Both the position numbers and the translations under genes were made by a program. The notes under the pieces are model-generated. The model was not told where the DNA came from, did not search any database, and worked only from the letters and a program-made list of their open reading frames with translations. A stretch of 50,355 nt of DNA from Candidatus Oscillochloris fontis (lineage in GTDB: Bacteria > Chloroflexota > Chloroflexia > Chloroflexales > Chloroflexaceae), in NCBI RefSeq assembly GCF_004138135.1, contig NZ_RYFD01000032.1:1-50355 (forward strand), read 5' to 3'. Positions 27,647 to 36,048 of the stretch are shown in pieces (position 1 is the stretch's first letter; every line of letters begins with the position of its first letter).

Positions 27647-27745
27647 CCGCAGATTACGCAGATTATCAAGGGTAGAACAGATTAACCGCAGAGGGAGTGC
27701 AGAGGAGAGACGCAAATAAGTCTTGGTAATCTGTGTAATCTGCGG
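27647..27745. repeat. Inverted repeat with 19-bp arms between ribF and the lipoprotein gene
   Basis: CCGCAGATTACGCAGATTA (27647-27665) pairs with TAATCTGTGTAATCTGCGG (27727-27745) with one G-T difference. The ~60-base loop contains CCGCAGAGGGAGTGCAGAGG, reminiscent of the CCTCTGCG repeats at 44.9 and 50.1 kb. It looks like a degraded palindromic mobile repeat. Confidence 0.7.
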
Positions 27746-27846
27746 ACACTTGTGTGGGCGAACCCTCCCATGGGCCATCTGATGAAGTGCTTTAACGAAT
27801 GCTTTATACTGTAACATCACTGCTCTACTAGATAGGAATATTACGT

Positions 27847-28788
27847 ATGATCACCAGATCGCCCCGTCTCCTTACGCTGGTTCTGCTGACCCTCCTGCTC
27901 GCCGCATGTGGTCAGCCAGTGGCACCACCGACACCTACCGCTACTTCGGTGCCTCCCACGATGGTGGCTCCGCCAACTGCGGCGGCTCCAACTCGTATGA
28001 TGGTGCCTGTGCTGGCCATCTCGGAGCTTAACACTGGCCCAAACCGGATTGCCCTCGGTGTTTTGCAGGACGGTACACCCATCCGTGATACCGAGCTTCA
28101 GATTGGCATGCGCTTCTCTCCGGTGGGTGGGGAGGTGGCGCATGAGTCGACGGCGGTCTATCGTGGTGAGGGTTTGCCCTTTGGTCTCTACGTCGGTTAT
28201 GCCACCTTTGATCAGCCGGGGGCGTGGAATATGGAGATCGCGCTACCCCAAGCGGGCAGCGAACCGCTCACCTTTAACATGCGCCTCACGGTCTTGGCGA
28301 CACCCAATGTGCCAGGTATTGGCCAACCCGCCATCCCCAGCCAGAACCTGACCATCCGTGACAACCCCGATCTGAGCCAGATTAGCTCCGACCCCACTCC
28401 TGACCCCGATTTCTACCAGATGACGATTGCCGAGGCGATTGCGGCCAAGCAGCCGTTTGTGGTTGGCTTCCTGACCCCCTCCTTCTGCCAGACTGCCGTC
28501 TGTGGCCCGAATATGGCGGTCTTCAAGAAGTTGAAGGAGGAGTACAAGGATCGGATCAATTTCATCCATGTGGAGGTCTATCCCTACCCGTTTGGTGAGG
28601 CGTTCCAGCAGCAGAAGTTGGTCGAACCCATGCATGAATGGAACCTTGTCACCGAACCGTGGACGTTCCTGGTTGATGCGAATGGGATCATTCAGTATCG
28701 CTATGAGGGTGGGATAACCTTCGCTGAGATGGAACCTGCACTCGCTCAACTCGCCGCTGGCCAGCCGGTGACGCCGTTGGTGCCGTAG
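27847..28788 (+). CDS. Lipoprotein with thioredoxin-like domain
   Basis: 313 residues. The signal peptide ends in lipobox LLLAAC (C21), followed by a Pro/Thr-rich linker to about 50. A beta-rich domain (about 55-150) precedes a thioredoxin-like fold (about 190-300): FVVGFLTPSFCQTAVCGP with C214 and C219 (CxxxxC, wider than the usual CxxC), and the late VTEPWTFLVDANGIIQYRYEG strand. It could be an extracytoplasmic redox or metal-handling protein; the cysteine spacing recalls SCO/peroxiredoxin-like proteins more than disulfide oxidases. No partner is in the same operon. Confidence 0.7.
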   Translation: MITRSPRLLTLVLLTLLLAACGQPVAPPTPTATSVPPTMVAPPTAAAPTRMMVPVLAISELNTGPNRIALGVLQDGTPIRDTELQIGMRFSPVGGEVAHESTAVYRGEGLPFGLYVGYATFDQPGAWNMEIALPQAGSEPLTFNMRLTVLATPNVPGIGQPAIPSQNLTIRDNPDLSQISSDPTPDPDFYQMTIAEAIAAKQPFVVGFLTPSFCQTAVCGPNMAVFKKLKEEYKDRINFIHVEVYPYPFGEAFQQQKLVEPMHEWNLVTEPWTFLVDANGIIQYRYEGGITFAEMEPALAQLAAGQPVTPLVP

Positions 28789-28812
28789 ATTGGTAGTATT
28801 GAGGTTTGGGGC

Positions 28813-28962
28813 AGGGCATGTGCAAAGTCATTGGGGCTGCGCCCCAAACCCTCATTTTTGTTGTTTTTTGGCGGCTACGCCGCCAAAAAACAACAAAAAA
28901 ATATCTTCGGGGGCGGAAAGCCGCCCCCAAACCCCCACCGGAGGTGACTTTGCACATGCCCT
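28813..28962. mobile_element. 150-bp MITE-like element with perfect 18-bp terminal inverted repeats and a central 21-bp hairpin
   Basis: Ends AGGGCATGTGCAAAGTCA (28813-28830) and TGACTTTGCACATGCCCT (28945-28962) are exact inverted repeats. Inside are a GGGGC-TGC-GCCCC hairpin and a long hairpin at 28855-28899 (21-bp stem, loop TAC, core GGCGGC/GCCGCC, arms of T/G and A/C runs), then ATCTTCGGGGGCGG and GCCGCCCCC pairing. Non-coding. Related copies at 35849-35980, 14080-14215 (reverse) and 12519-12600 (half). Confidence 0.75.
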
Positions 28963-29068
28963 GAGGTTCGGGGGCGGCTTGCCGCCCCCCAAACCTCTAC
29001 CAATGGTATAATACCTACAGTGAAGAATTGGCAACACACACGACAAACCTATTGGGGAGGCTGATCAT

Positions 29069-29467
29069 ATGGCACAGGTCGAACTGACGTGGATCGAGCG
29101 CCAGCGTTACCTCGCGGTTGATAGTGGTGGGCATAGCGCCGTCTTTTCGGGTAAGGATGATGTGGGTGTAAAGCCTTCTGAGGCGCTGCTCTTGTCGCTG
29201 GCGGGTTGCTCGGCCCATGATGTGGTCGAGATTATCGGTAAGCGCAAGCTCACCCTCGACGCCCTGAAAGTAACCGTGACCGCCGAGCAGAAGGAGAAGG
29301 CTCCCTGGCCCTTCACCCGCATTCATCTGCGCTACACTGCTTCGGCAGAGGGTCTTGATCTGGATCAATTAAACCGAGCGATTGATCTCTCCCTCAACAA
29401 GTACTGCTCGGTGCGTGCATCGCTCTCCCCCGATGTGCAGGTGACCTATGAGGCGGTGCTTGAGTAG
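29069..29467 (+). CDS. OsmC family peroxiredoxin-like protein
   Basis: 132 residues, normal for OsmC/Ohr. The two conserved cysteines are present: C47 in LLSLAGCSAHDV and C113 in LNKYCSVRASL; the family uses them to reduce organic or fatty-acid hydroperoxides. Residues ~8-20 form the N-terminal beta hairpin. TATAAT at 29007-29012 may be its -10. The stop TAG belongs to a GTAGGGGCG repeat. A TlpA-like gene follows at 29554. Confidence 0.88.
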   Translation: MAQVELTWIERQRYLAVDSGGHSAVFSGKDDVGVKPSEALLLSLAGCSAHDVVEIIGKRKLTLDALKVTVTAEQKEKAPWPFTRIHLRYTASAEGLDLDQLNRAIDLSLNKYCSVRASLSPDVQVTYEAVLE

Positions 29468-29536
29468 GGGCGAAGCATCGCCCTCCATGTGGTCGGCGAA
29501 CCCGAACGAGGTTGTAGGGCGATGCTTTGCCCCTAC
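29464..29536. repeat. Inverted pair of short GTAGGGGCGAAGCATCGCCC repeats
   Basis: GTAGGGGCGAAGCATCGCCC (29464-29483) and an inverse copy ending GATGCTTTGCCCCTAC (about 29514-29536) face each other across ~30 bases. Each is itself a palindrome, and the pair can form one long hairpin. The first supplies the TAG stop of the OsmC gene. Confidence 0.75.
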
Positions 29537-29553
29537 GGGATGATCGGGGAACT

Positions 29554-30120
29554 ATGATCTTCTGGTTGCTTGAGTCGCAGCGGCGTTGGAGCATCTTCGC
29601 CACGCTGCTCTTGCTGTTGAGTGCGGGGTGGACGTGGCTGGCGCGGGTGCCCGATGCGGCCAATGGGGCGCGGATTCCTAGCCCGCGTGTTGATTTCCCA
29701 GCCCCGGATTTCACCCTCCAGACCCTCAATGCTGACACGATCCGCCTGAGTGACACTCGTGGCCAGGTGGTGGTGCTGAATGTGTGGGCAACATGGTGCG
29801 GCCCGTGTCGCGCTGAGATGCCCGCGATCCAACAATTACATACGACCCAGGCTCAGCAAGGGTTGGTGATCTTGGCGGTGAATAGCACCGTCCAGGACGA
29901 TGCGGCCGCAGTACAGGGCTTTGTGCAAGAATTGGGGTTGAGTTTCCCCATCCTGCTCGATAGGGATGGGACGGTGACGCATACCTACCGCGTGCAGGCG
30001 CTCCCCACGACGTTTGTGATTGATCGCCAAGGGGTGATCCGCAAGATCTTCTATGGCGGGCCACTCAATGAGGCTACGCTACGTGCCACGCTTGACCCAC
30101 TACTTCAAGAGGCTCCCTGA
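29554..30120 (+). CDS. TlpA-like thiol-disulfide oxidoreductase (membrane-anchored)
   Basis: 188 residues. An N-terminal membrane anchor at about 14-30 is followed by a thioredoxin fold: PAPDFTLQTLNADTIRLSD, then the active site WATWCGPCRAEMP (C82, C85) and the cis-Pro region VQALPTTFVIDRQG. Extracytoplasmic reductant, typically for cytochrome c or redox lipoprotein maturation. ATG 29554 starts just after the short repeat. Its TGA overlaps the ATG of the Lgt-like gene (TGATG), so the two are translationally coupled. Confidence 0.9.
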   Translation: MIFWLLESQRRWSIFATLLLLLSAGWTWLARVPDAANGARIPSPRVDFPAPDFTLQTLNADTIRLSDTRGQVVVLNVWATWCGPCRAEMPAIQQLHTTQAQQGLVILAVNSTVQDDAAAVQGFVQELGLSFPILLDRDGTVTHTYRVQALPTTFVIDRQGVIRKIFYGGPLNEATLRATLDPLLQEAP

Positions 30121-30848
30121 TGTTGCCCTTCATTCAGCTTGGCCCACTGGCGATCAACACTCCGGGGTTGCTGCTGCTGATCGGTTTCTGGTTGGCGGTG
30201 TGGCTGGTGGAGCGCGAGGGTGATCAGTTAGGATTGCGCGGCACCGCGCTCTCCGGGGCGCTCATGGTGGGTCTGGTGGGCGGGCTGATTGCGGCGCGCC
30301 TCGCATTTGCTGCGGCTGCCCCAGCGGCCTATCTGGAGGAGCCATTGGCGTTGCTGGCTCCCACCCTGAGTGCGCTCGATTTGCCATTTGGCCTCTTCAT
30401 TGGGATTCTTTTGCTGCTCTTTGATACTCAGCGCCGCCAGATTGTGCTTCGCCCAGCGCTTGATGCGCTGGCCCCTACGTTACCGCTGATGGCGTTGTCC
30501 CTTGCACTGGCCCAACTGGCGGGTGGCGATGCCTACGGAGCCGCAGCCAACCTGCCTTGGAGCATCTATCTGTGGGAAGAGTGGCGTCATCCGACCCAGA
30601 TTTACGCTGCCGTAGCCGCACTGATCACTCTGGCTCTTTGGTGGCGTACCCGCAGTGCGCCACTTGCTCCCGCCAGCCGACTGCCGCTGGTTATCGGGGC
30701 GTTGGCGTTGGCCCAGATCGGGATTGAGGGGCTGCGCGGGGATAGTGCGTTGGTGCTGGCGGGCCTGCGGACTGGCCAGGTGGTTGGGTTTGGGGTGTTG
30801 GCGGGGTGTTTGTGGATCATCCCCAAGTTGCAGCCCGCCAAAGCGTAG
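30120..30848 (+). CDS. Prolipoprotein diacylglyceryl transferase-like membrane protein
   Basis: 242 residues with seven hydrophobic segments. The Lgt plan is visible: GLVGGLIAARLAF near 50-62, the HPTQIYAA motif (family HPTQLYE) near 162, and RGDSALVLAGLRTGQVVGFG near the end (family FxRxD...xGQ). The Glu of HPTQLYE is Ala, and the long His/Arg-rich middle of true Lgt is reduced, so it may be a divergent or non-catalytic homologue. Coupled by a one-base overlap to the TlpA-like gene. The TAG stop lies in a GTAGGGGCGCG repeat. Confidence 0.65.
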   Translation: MLPFIQLGPLAINTPGLLLLIGFWLAVWLVEREGDQLGLRGTALSGALMVGLVGGLIAARLAFAAAAPAAYLEEPLALLAPTLSALDLPFGLFIGILLLLFDTQRRQIVLRPALDALAPTLPLMALSLALAQLAGGDAYGAAANLPWSIYLWEEWRHPTQIYAAVAALITLALWWRTRSAPLAPASRLPLVIGALALAQIGIEGLRGDSALVLAGLRTGQVVGFGVLAGCLWIIPKLQPAKA

Positions 30849-30870
30849 GGGCGCGTCGCAACGCGCCCCA
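30845..30870. repeat. GTAGGGGCGCGTCGCAACGCGCCCC short repeat
   Basis: A palindrome GGGGCGCGT...ACGCGCCCC whose first TAG is the stop codon of the Lgt-like gene. The same subfamily recurs at 18576, 31003 and 50269. Confidence 0.75.
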
Positions 30871-30900
30871 TGTGGAGGCGGCAGGCCCCACGAAAAAGAG

Positions 30901-30951
30901 GGTTGTGCTGGTGCGGTTGGCCGCTTTGCGGCCAACCGCACCAGCACAACC
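30901..30951. terminator. 24-bp perfect hairpin with 3-base loop between convergent genes
   Basis: A 24-base arm beginning GGTTGTGCTGGTGCGGTTGG and ending CCGC, loop TTT (30925-30927), and an exact complementary arm. The GGCCGC/GCGGCC core resembles the other long hairpins, but the arms are unrelated in sequence. It lies between the convergent Lgt-like and glycoside-hydrolase-like genes; flanks GGCAGGCCCC and GGGGCATAGCCCC match the family. Confidence 0.75.
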
Positions 30952-30985
30952 ATGGGTTTGGGGCATAGCCCCAAGCAGAAATCTG

Positions 30986-31027
30986 CTTAGCTTGAGGGGT
31001 ATAGGGCGCATCACGATGCGCCCCTAC
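30986..31027. repeat. Composite repeat CTTAGCTTGAGGGGTATAG plus GCGCATC palindrome
   Basis: The ~40-bp sequence is repeated in opposite orientation at 50269-50307. It ends in GCGCATCACGATGCGCCCCTAC; read on the minus strand, its GTAGGGGCG supplies the TAG stop of the 31024 gene. Confidence 0.75.
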
Positions 31028-32169
31028 CCCAACGCTAATGCCCGTTCCAGTGTGCTACGCATCTTCTGGATGCGGCGCAGCAACTTGGCCTCGTCGTCAC
31101 TAAAGTCGGCGAAGGCGGTGGCACGGCGATTCACCAGTGTGGCCTCGTGTTCGGCGAGGTCGGCGATGAGCAACGCCAGGCGGGCGGGGATGTCGCCCAG
31201 CGGCCCTGTCGGTGCAGGTGGGGCCGCATCGGGGCTGGCACCGAAGATCTCGATCTGACCGAGTGCCGCCTCGGCAGCCGCGCATGTTTCACGGTAGGTC
31301 TTGTCACCTTCGGGGTAGATGTGGTACTCCGGGTGCAGATCGCCCTTCATGGCGAGGTGGTAGTAGACCGCGCCCACCACATTGTCGGGCAGGGGTGGCC
31401 AGCCTTCTCCGCCATGCACCAGTTTGGCGTAGCGAATACCCTTCTCATGCTTGGGTACCTGCTTAGTGTCGTTGATCCCATACTCGGTAATGTACCAGGG
31501 CTTTTCGGGGAAGAACTGCTTGTGCAGTTCAATCGCATCACGCAACTCGCCTTTAGTGGCCGGGGCACCATCGGGCGCGAAGGCATAGTATTCGTAGAAA
31601 TGCACGCCAATCATATCGAAGAGGCGAATCTGCTGATTAGCGATCTCATAGAAACGGCGCATATTGCCGCTATTATCCATCATAAAGCCGGGTGAGATGA
31701 AGGTGGCCTGCGGGAAGACCTTCTTACAGTGCTTGACCGACTGTTCGAGCCAATAGGCCCACGCCCAGATGAACTCATCGTCTTGGTTGAAGACGTTGGG
31801 TTCATTGCCAATCTCAACCATAATATCGGGGCGGATGGAGTACCATTCCTGAATCTCGCGTTCGCAGAGATCGGGTTTGGGGAAGTCGTAGTCCCAATAT
31901 TGGGCATTCGGCCCCTTGGCCCCTGGGCGTGGCTTGCCCGAAAGCGGATCGAAGGGGCGGGCATAGCTGGGGTCGCCGCTCACCGTCCGCACGATCACGT
32001 TAGGTACCATGTTTAGCACCCGTTTGCGGGTCTCAGGATTCCAGCCACTCGCTAACCCCCATCCCGTGACCACTTTTACCGTATCGTACTCACCGAGCCG
32101 AATACAGTCTTCCAGGGTCTCCAACTTGTCCACATAGGTCAGCACAACGCCACGTTGCCTGGCTGCCAT
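31024..32169 (-). CDS. Glycoside hydrolase-like TIM-barrel protein (clan A pattern)
   Basis: 381 residues, no signal peptide. Residues ~5-300 read as a (beta/alpha)8 barrel with the two glutamates of retaining clan GH-A: E123 in VEIGNEPN (acid/base) and E229 in WYITEYGIND (nucleophile). A C-terminal helical extension (about 320-381, LIADLAEHEATLVNRRATA) may form a coiled coil. The lack of a secretion signal suggests cytoplasmic or phage/tail-like use, and the substrate is unknown. GGAGG precedes the ATG. Confidence 0.7.
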   Translation of the reverse strand: MAARQRGVVLTYVDKLETLEDCIRLGEYDTVKVVTGWGLASGWNPETRKRVLNMVPNVIVRTVSGDPSYARPFDPLSGKPRPGAKGPNAQYWDYDFPKPDLCEREIQEWYSIRPDIMVEIGNEPNVFNQDDEFIWAWAYWLEQSVKHCKKVFPQATFISPGFMMDNSGNMRRFYEIANQQIRLFDMIGVHFYEYYAFAPDGAPATKGELRDAIELHKQFFPEKPWYITEYGINDTKQVPKHEKGIRYAKLVHGGEGWPPLPDNVVGAVYYHLAMKGDLHPEYHIYPEGDKTYRETCAAAEAALGQIEIFGASPDAAPPAPTGPLGDIPARLALLIADLAEHEATLVNRRATAFADFSDDEAKLLRRIQKMRSTLERALALG

Positions 32170-32233
32170 AGATCCGCCTCCCTGCTAGTATTTGGTACTC
32201 CGTATGATGAATTGTAGCGCAGGGATGTTACGG

Positions 32234-33574
32234 TTATTGGCCGTGTTCATAGGCGGCCACGGCCATGCCTGAGGCAACGCCGGTAAAGACATCCATCTCT
32301 TGGAGTTTATCGGCACCGAACTTGTCGCTCAGCATGCGCACAAAGCGTGGAATGCGCGAGGAGCCACCCGTCCGCAGCACCACATCAATCTCGTCGGGGC
32401 GCAGGTCGGCGGCGGCGAGGGCGCGATCAATACATGCCTCAACCGCACGCACATCGGGACCAATCAGGCGCTCGAAGTCCCAACGTGGGATGCGCTCATC
32501 AAAGTCAATCTCGCCCATGTGCATGCCCAGGATCGTCTGCTCACGTTCTGAAAGCTCCACCTTGGCCCGTTCGACTGCCTCGTACATGGGTAGGCCGTAG
32601 TTCTGGCGCACCAGGGAACGCAGGGCTTTAAGTTCTGGCTTGCGATCCCCAATTGCCACCGCCTCTTCAATAATCTCCAGGTACTTGGGCTGGGTCATCT
32701 CGCTGATCGCCTGCCACTCACTGAGATGTTCGAGAATGTGGGTCGGGAAGGGTAAGCGGCGCGGCCCCAGGGTGGCACCGGCCCCAAAGTGGGGCAGTAG
32801 GCGGCCCATCACCAACCGCTGATCGAGTAGGTCGCCTCCTACAGGCACGCCATCGGTGGCCAGGAACTCGCGTTTGCCGCGCCCATCCAGGCGCATAATC
32901 GTGACATCGAGGGTGCCGCCGCCAAAGTCAAAGACCAACACATGTTCTTCGTGGCGTACCGTGCGCGCATACGAGAGCGCCGCGCCGGTGGGTTCCTCAA
33001 GGAAGGTGACATTGGGCAACTCGGCGAGGTGGCAGGCCGCCTGCATGCGCGTAAAGGCCAGTGCGTCGGCCTGAGGATTAGCGGCATAGTGGACAGGCCG
33101 CCCGATTACCATGCCCGTCACGGGCTGGCCAATACTAGCCTCGATACGTTCATAGATCAGGCGTAGCACAATCGCGATCAGGGCTTCGAGCGTGTAGGCG
33201 CTACCAAAGACGTTGGTATGGCTGAAGGCACGGTCGCGCAGCCCGCTCTTCATAGACTGGAAGAGGCGTCCGGGTGCGTTAGCATCCACCTTGGCGTAGA
33301 GCGCCTGCTGACGGGTACCGAGGCCCGCAAAGGTGACCTCAGCATTGCCGATATACTTCCAGGCATATTCTACCTCGCGGCCCACATTGCCCTCAGTGAA
33401 GCGGTTGATCGCTTCGCGACCAATTGAGGCGGCTCCCTCGCGGGTCATAAAGAGCGTGGAGCGCAAGATGCTGGGATTCTGATTGATCGGATCGATGGGC
33501 AGCAGGGTCAGGTGTTGCCCATCATAGATTGCGGCACTCGAATTGGTGGTGCCAAAGTCGAGACCTACCCACAT
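32234..33574 (-). CDS. Hsp70/DnaK-like ATPase (YegD type)
   Basis: 446 residues, about the length of the Hsp70 ATPase domain only. Phosphate 1 loop VGLDFGTTNSS (3-13), phosphate 2 VLVFDFGGGTLDVTIM near 205-220, and adenosine motif VVLRTGGSSRIP near 395. It lacks the substrate-binding domain of DnaK, like YegD and related actin-fold proteins. ATG 33574 has AGGAG nine bases upstream; earlier in-frame starts would translate a short palindromic repeat. No DnaJ or GrpE is nearby. Confidence 0.85.
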   Translation of the reverse strand: MWVGLDFGTTNSSAAIYDGQHLTLLPIDPINQNPSILRSTLFMTREGAASIGREAINRFTEGNVGREVEYAWKYIGNAEVTFAGLGTRQQALYAKVDANAPGRLFQSMKSGLRDRAFSHTNVFGSAYTLEALIAIVLRLIYERIEASIGQPVTGMVIGRPVHYAANPQADALAFTRMQAACHLAELPNVTFLEEPTGAALSYARTVRHEEHVLVFDFGGGTLDVTIMRLDGRGKREFLATDGVPVGGDLLDQRLVMGRLLPHFGAGATLGPRRLPFPTHILEHLSEWQAISEMTQPKYLEIIEEAVAIGDRKPELKALRSLVRQNYGLPMYEAVERAKVELSEREQTILGMHMGEIDFDERIPRWDFERLIGPDVRAVEACIDRALAAADLRPDEIDVVLRTGGSSRIPRFVRMLSDKFGADKLQEMDVFTGVASGMAVAAYEHGQ

Positions 33575-33592
33575 TGTAGATGACTCCTGCAT

Positions 33593-33668
33593 GCCGTAGG
33601 GGCGAAGCATCGCCATCCAACTTCGTTCGGGTTCCCCCACTCCATGGATGGCGATGCTTCGCCCCTAC
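33593..33668. repeat. Inverted pair of GTAGGGGCGAAGCATCGCC repeats
   Basis: Copy 1 (33593-33616) and inverse copy 2 (33647-33668) surround ~30 bases and can pair over GTAGGGGCGAAGCATCGCCA. The same paired layout occurs at 29464-29536 and 41395-41467. It lies between the VanW-type gene and the Hsp70-like gene. Confidence 0.8.
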
Positions 33669-33680
33669 ATTCTATGTATG

Positions 33681-35738
33681 TCACCCCTCAGTAATCGGGG
33701 GTTGCGGGTCCACCGGGGGCTGCGGGTCCACCGGGGGCTGCGGGTCCACCGGGGGCTGCGGGTCCACCGGGGGCTGCGGGTCCACCGGGGGCTGCGGGTC
33801 CACCGGGGGCTGCGGGTCCACCGGGGGTTGATTCGGGTCTACGGTGGGCGTTGGCTCTGCGGTTGGGCGTGGCTTGCCATCCGGCCCTAGGTCTGCCGGG
33901 TTGACCTCATAGATATTTGGCCACGGGCGGAACCGCGTGGAAAAGTTGCGGCGCTCGATCACCTGATCATTTTGGAATACGATCCGCACGAAGTCAATCT
34001 GCATTCCACCGCGTGCCGTATCGGTCTGGCGGCGACGACCGGGGGCAACCTCATTTGATGCGACATAGACCGGCTCAGTCGGCGCGGGGACGCGGTTGGA
34101 TGTGGTTGGGCCTTGGAGTTCTACGACACGTCCAGTATCGGTACCATAGATCCGCACCTCAGCCACGCGGGTGGAGGTATTGACCGATGTCTGAAGCAGC
34201 AGCCAGTGGCCAGTATCATTGAGGAACTTCAGATCCGGCCCACCCGTAAAGATCGTCGCGTCCATACCTGGCCCGTGGCCATACTCACCAAAGGCATACT
34301 TATCGTACCAACTAATATAGAAGGAGTGGCCCCAGCGCTCGGTGATCGGTAAGCCAGCCCAGAAAGCCGCACGGAAGACCGTAGTCGAGTCCTGGCAGAT
34401 ACCGCCCCCCCATTCAAGTTGGGTACGATTCTGGACAATTGCGTAGCCCTCAACAAAGCCATTGGAGGCATCAATCCGGCCAACAGTATTGTTGAACGAG
34501 AACTCCTCACCGGGAGCGATCAGAACCCCATGCAGCAGCGCCATCCCGGCCTTAATATTGGTGACGCGGTAGGCTGCCGAGCCAGTGAAGTCGCTCTTGC
34601 CAACCGCAAGTAGGTCGGTGATGCCAAGCTCCTGAATATTCTCTGCCGTCACCGGCGGAGGGATGGTCACAAAACTGAGCGACACATTGCGCTCCGGGTC
34701 ACCACCACCTTGGAGTGCGGCCATAATCTGCTCATAGGCACTCTGCTCATCAATCCGCGAGCCGGAGGTACCGTCACGAATGATGCGCAGGTCGCCACCA
34801 TTCCACTCGACGCGGGGATAGACCCCTTGTACCTCGGTGGCGTGGCCAATCGCCTTAATCTTCTCCTGGATCTGTGTGGTGTCAAGGCTGACCACTAAGG
34901 TATCGCCTTCAGGCCCGGCCACCTGATTGACCCGCACGAGGTGGGCGAGATCATCAATAGACCAGACAAACTCCTTCTTCCCGACCGTGATCGTGAGTGG
35001 TTCAGCAATCAGCGCATTGATCTGAGCTTGCGCTGTTTCGACGGCAGTGTTACTCAGGCGCGGTTCGAGTTCGCGGGTACGCAGCGCAATCTGTTGTGGC
35101 GCAAGATCTTGGATTGCCGCCATAATCTCTTGCAAACTCTCACTGATCAACAATTGCTGGCCTGTGGCGGCGGGTTGGGTATGGATCAGGGTACCATCAA
35201 GTTCAAGCTGGGCATCAATTGCTGGCTGATCAATCTCAGCCACGCGAGCTGCGAGGTACTGCTGCATCATCTCCTGATTGATCGTCAGGTGCAGCGGTAA
35301 CTCTATGCCATGTTGCCAGATGCCCCAGACTTGGCTGGCATTGGAAAAGAGCCCATTCTCACGCCCGGTTGCATAGGCAGCGGCAACTGCATTGTCAATC
35401 TCTAGCCGCACGCCAATCTCCGCCACCGTAGGCGTCCACATCTGTTCGCCATAGGTCAGTGTCAATGGCTGCGCCAAGAAGGGTGAGAATTCTGCTTGCA
35501 GCACCTGACGTGCCTCGTCAGGAGTCATGTCGCCGACGGTCACCCCGCGAATGCTCACATTGGGGTAGATGCGTCCGGCATAGCTGCGATCAAACAGAAA
35601 CAGACCCGTGCCGATACCGCCGAGCACCAGCAGAAAAAGCCCCGTCAGAATAAGCCACACGCGGCGGCTTATGTGACGTGACGCACGGATCTCAGGGAAT
35701 GGTGATGTACCGAGCGGGGAGGTTTGCTCAACCGACAC
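33681..35738 (-). CDS. VanW family protein with peptidoglycan-binding-like domains and PPVDPQ-repeat tail
   Basis: 685 residues. A membrane anchor at about 27-49, two PG_binding_4-like repeats (about 55-330: [31 protein letters not shown]), a VanW domain (about 375-520: [16 protein letters not shown], then [16 protein letters not shown]) and a G5-like segment (~540-610, RRNFSTRF at its end). The C-terminus has seven identical PPVDPQ units. Related YoaR/VanW proteins are extracytoplasmic and wall-associated. The repeat tail probably spans or binds the envelope. Strong promoter at 35801-35829. Confidence 0.85.
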   Translation of the reverse strand: MSVEQTSPLGTSPFPEIRASRHISRRVWLILTGLFLLVLGGIGTGLFLFDRSYAGRIYPNVSIRGVTVGDMTPDEARQVLQAEFSPFLAQPLTLTYGEQMWTPTVAEIGVRLEIDNAVAAAYATGRENGLFSNASQVWGIWQHGIELPLHLTINQEMMQQYLAARVAEIDQPAIDAQLELDGTLIHTQPAATGQQLLISESLQEIMAAIQDLAPQQIALRTRELEPRLSNTAVETAQAQINALIAEPLTITVGKKEFVWSIDDLAHLVRVNQVAGPEGDTLVVSLDTTQIQEKIKAIGHATEVQGVYPRVEWNGGDLRIIRDGTSGSRIDEQSAYEQIMAALQGGGDPERNVSLSFVTIPPPVTAENIQELGITDLLAVGKSDFTGSAAYRVTNIKAGMALLHGVLIAPGEEFSFNNTVGRIDASNGFVEGYAIVQNRTQLEWGGGICQDSTTVFRAAFWAGLPITERWGHSFYISWYDKYAFGEYGHGPGMDATIFTGGPDLKFLNDTGHWLLLQTSVNTSTRVAEVRIYGTDTGRVVELQGPTTSNRVPAPTEPVYVASNEVAPGRRRQTDTARGGMQIDFVRIVFQNDQVIERRNFSTRFRPWPNIYEVNPADLGPDGKPRPTAEPTPTVDPNQPPVDPQPPVDPQPPVDPQPPVDPQPPVDPQPPVDPQPPVDPQPPITEG
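33702..33827. repeat. Seven tandem 18-bp units encoding PPVDPQ
   Basis: GGGGGCTGCGGGTCCACC-type units repeat in perfect frame over 126 bases and encode seven PPVDPQ hexapeptides at the VanW protein C-terminus. Units are almost identical at DNA level, so copy number is likely to vary between strains. Confidence 0.9.
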
Positions 35739-35800
35739 CAGCGCCTCCTACAGCGAGAAATGAGACAATAATAAACAGAACACACGATGTGCCTCAGATA

Positions 35801-35829
35801 ACTATACCTGTCAGATTGGAGCATGTCAA
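35801..35829 (-). promoter_or_regulatory. Strong sigma-70 type promoter for the VanW-family gene
   Basis: Minus strand TTGACA (35824-35829), 17-base spacer, TATAGT (35801-35806), about 60 bases before the ATG at 35738. Confidence 0.7.
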
Positions 35830-35848
35830 TGAGGAGAACGTGAGATAG

Positions 35849-35980
35849 AGGGCATGGGCGAAATCCTTGGGGCTGTGCCCCAGACCCGCTTTTTTCTCGT
35901 ATGTTGGCGACGAAGTCGCCAACATACGAGAAAAAAAGTTCTTCGGGAACCCCCACCGGAGGTGACGTTGCACATGCTCT
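35849..35980. mobile_element. 132-bp MITE-like element with central 22-bp hairpin
   Basis: Same plan as 28813-28962: imperfect ends AGGGCATGGGCGAAATCC and TGACGTTGCACATGCTCT, a GGGGC-TGT-GCCCC hairpin, and a long hairpin at 35890-35936 (22-bp stem, GAA loop). Its GGCGAC/GTCGCC core differs from GGCGGC/GCCGCC of the 14106 copy by a compensated base pair. The right end (TTGCAC at 35968, TACAAT at 35989) may contribute to transcription of the next gene, though 15-base spacing is short. Confidence 0.75.
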
Positions 35981-36048
35981 GGGTGATATACAATAGATGT
36001 AAGTATCACCACTGTAGGAGTCAACTCTTGTCCCTAAGGAGGGCTATT

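Noticed and set aside
30120-30848. Calling this gene a bona fide lgt
   Set aside because: The HPTQxYE glutamate is replaced and the protein is short, so only homology is claimed.
33575-33640. N-terminal extension of the Hsp70-like protein
   Set aside because: It translates a short palindromic repeat; AGGAG supports ATG 33574.
35854-36048. N-terminal extension of the second binding lipoprotein
   Set aside because: The open frame upstream translates a MITE-like palindrome; the signal peptide and AAGGAGGG place the start at 36049.
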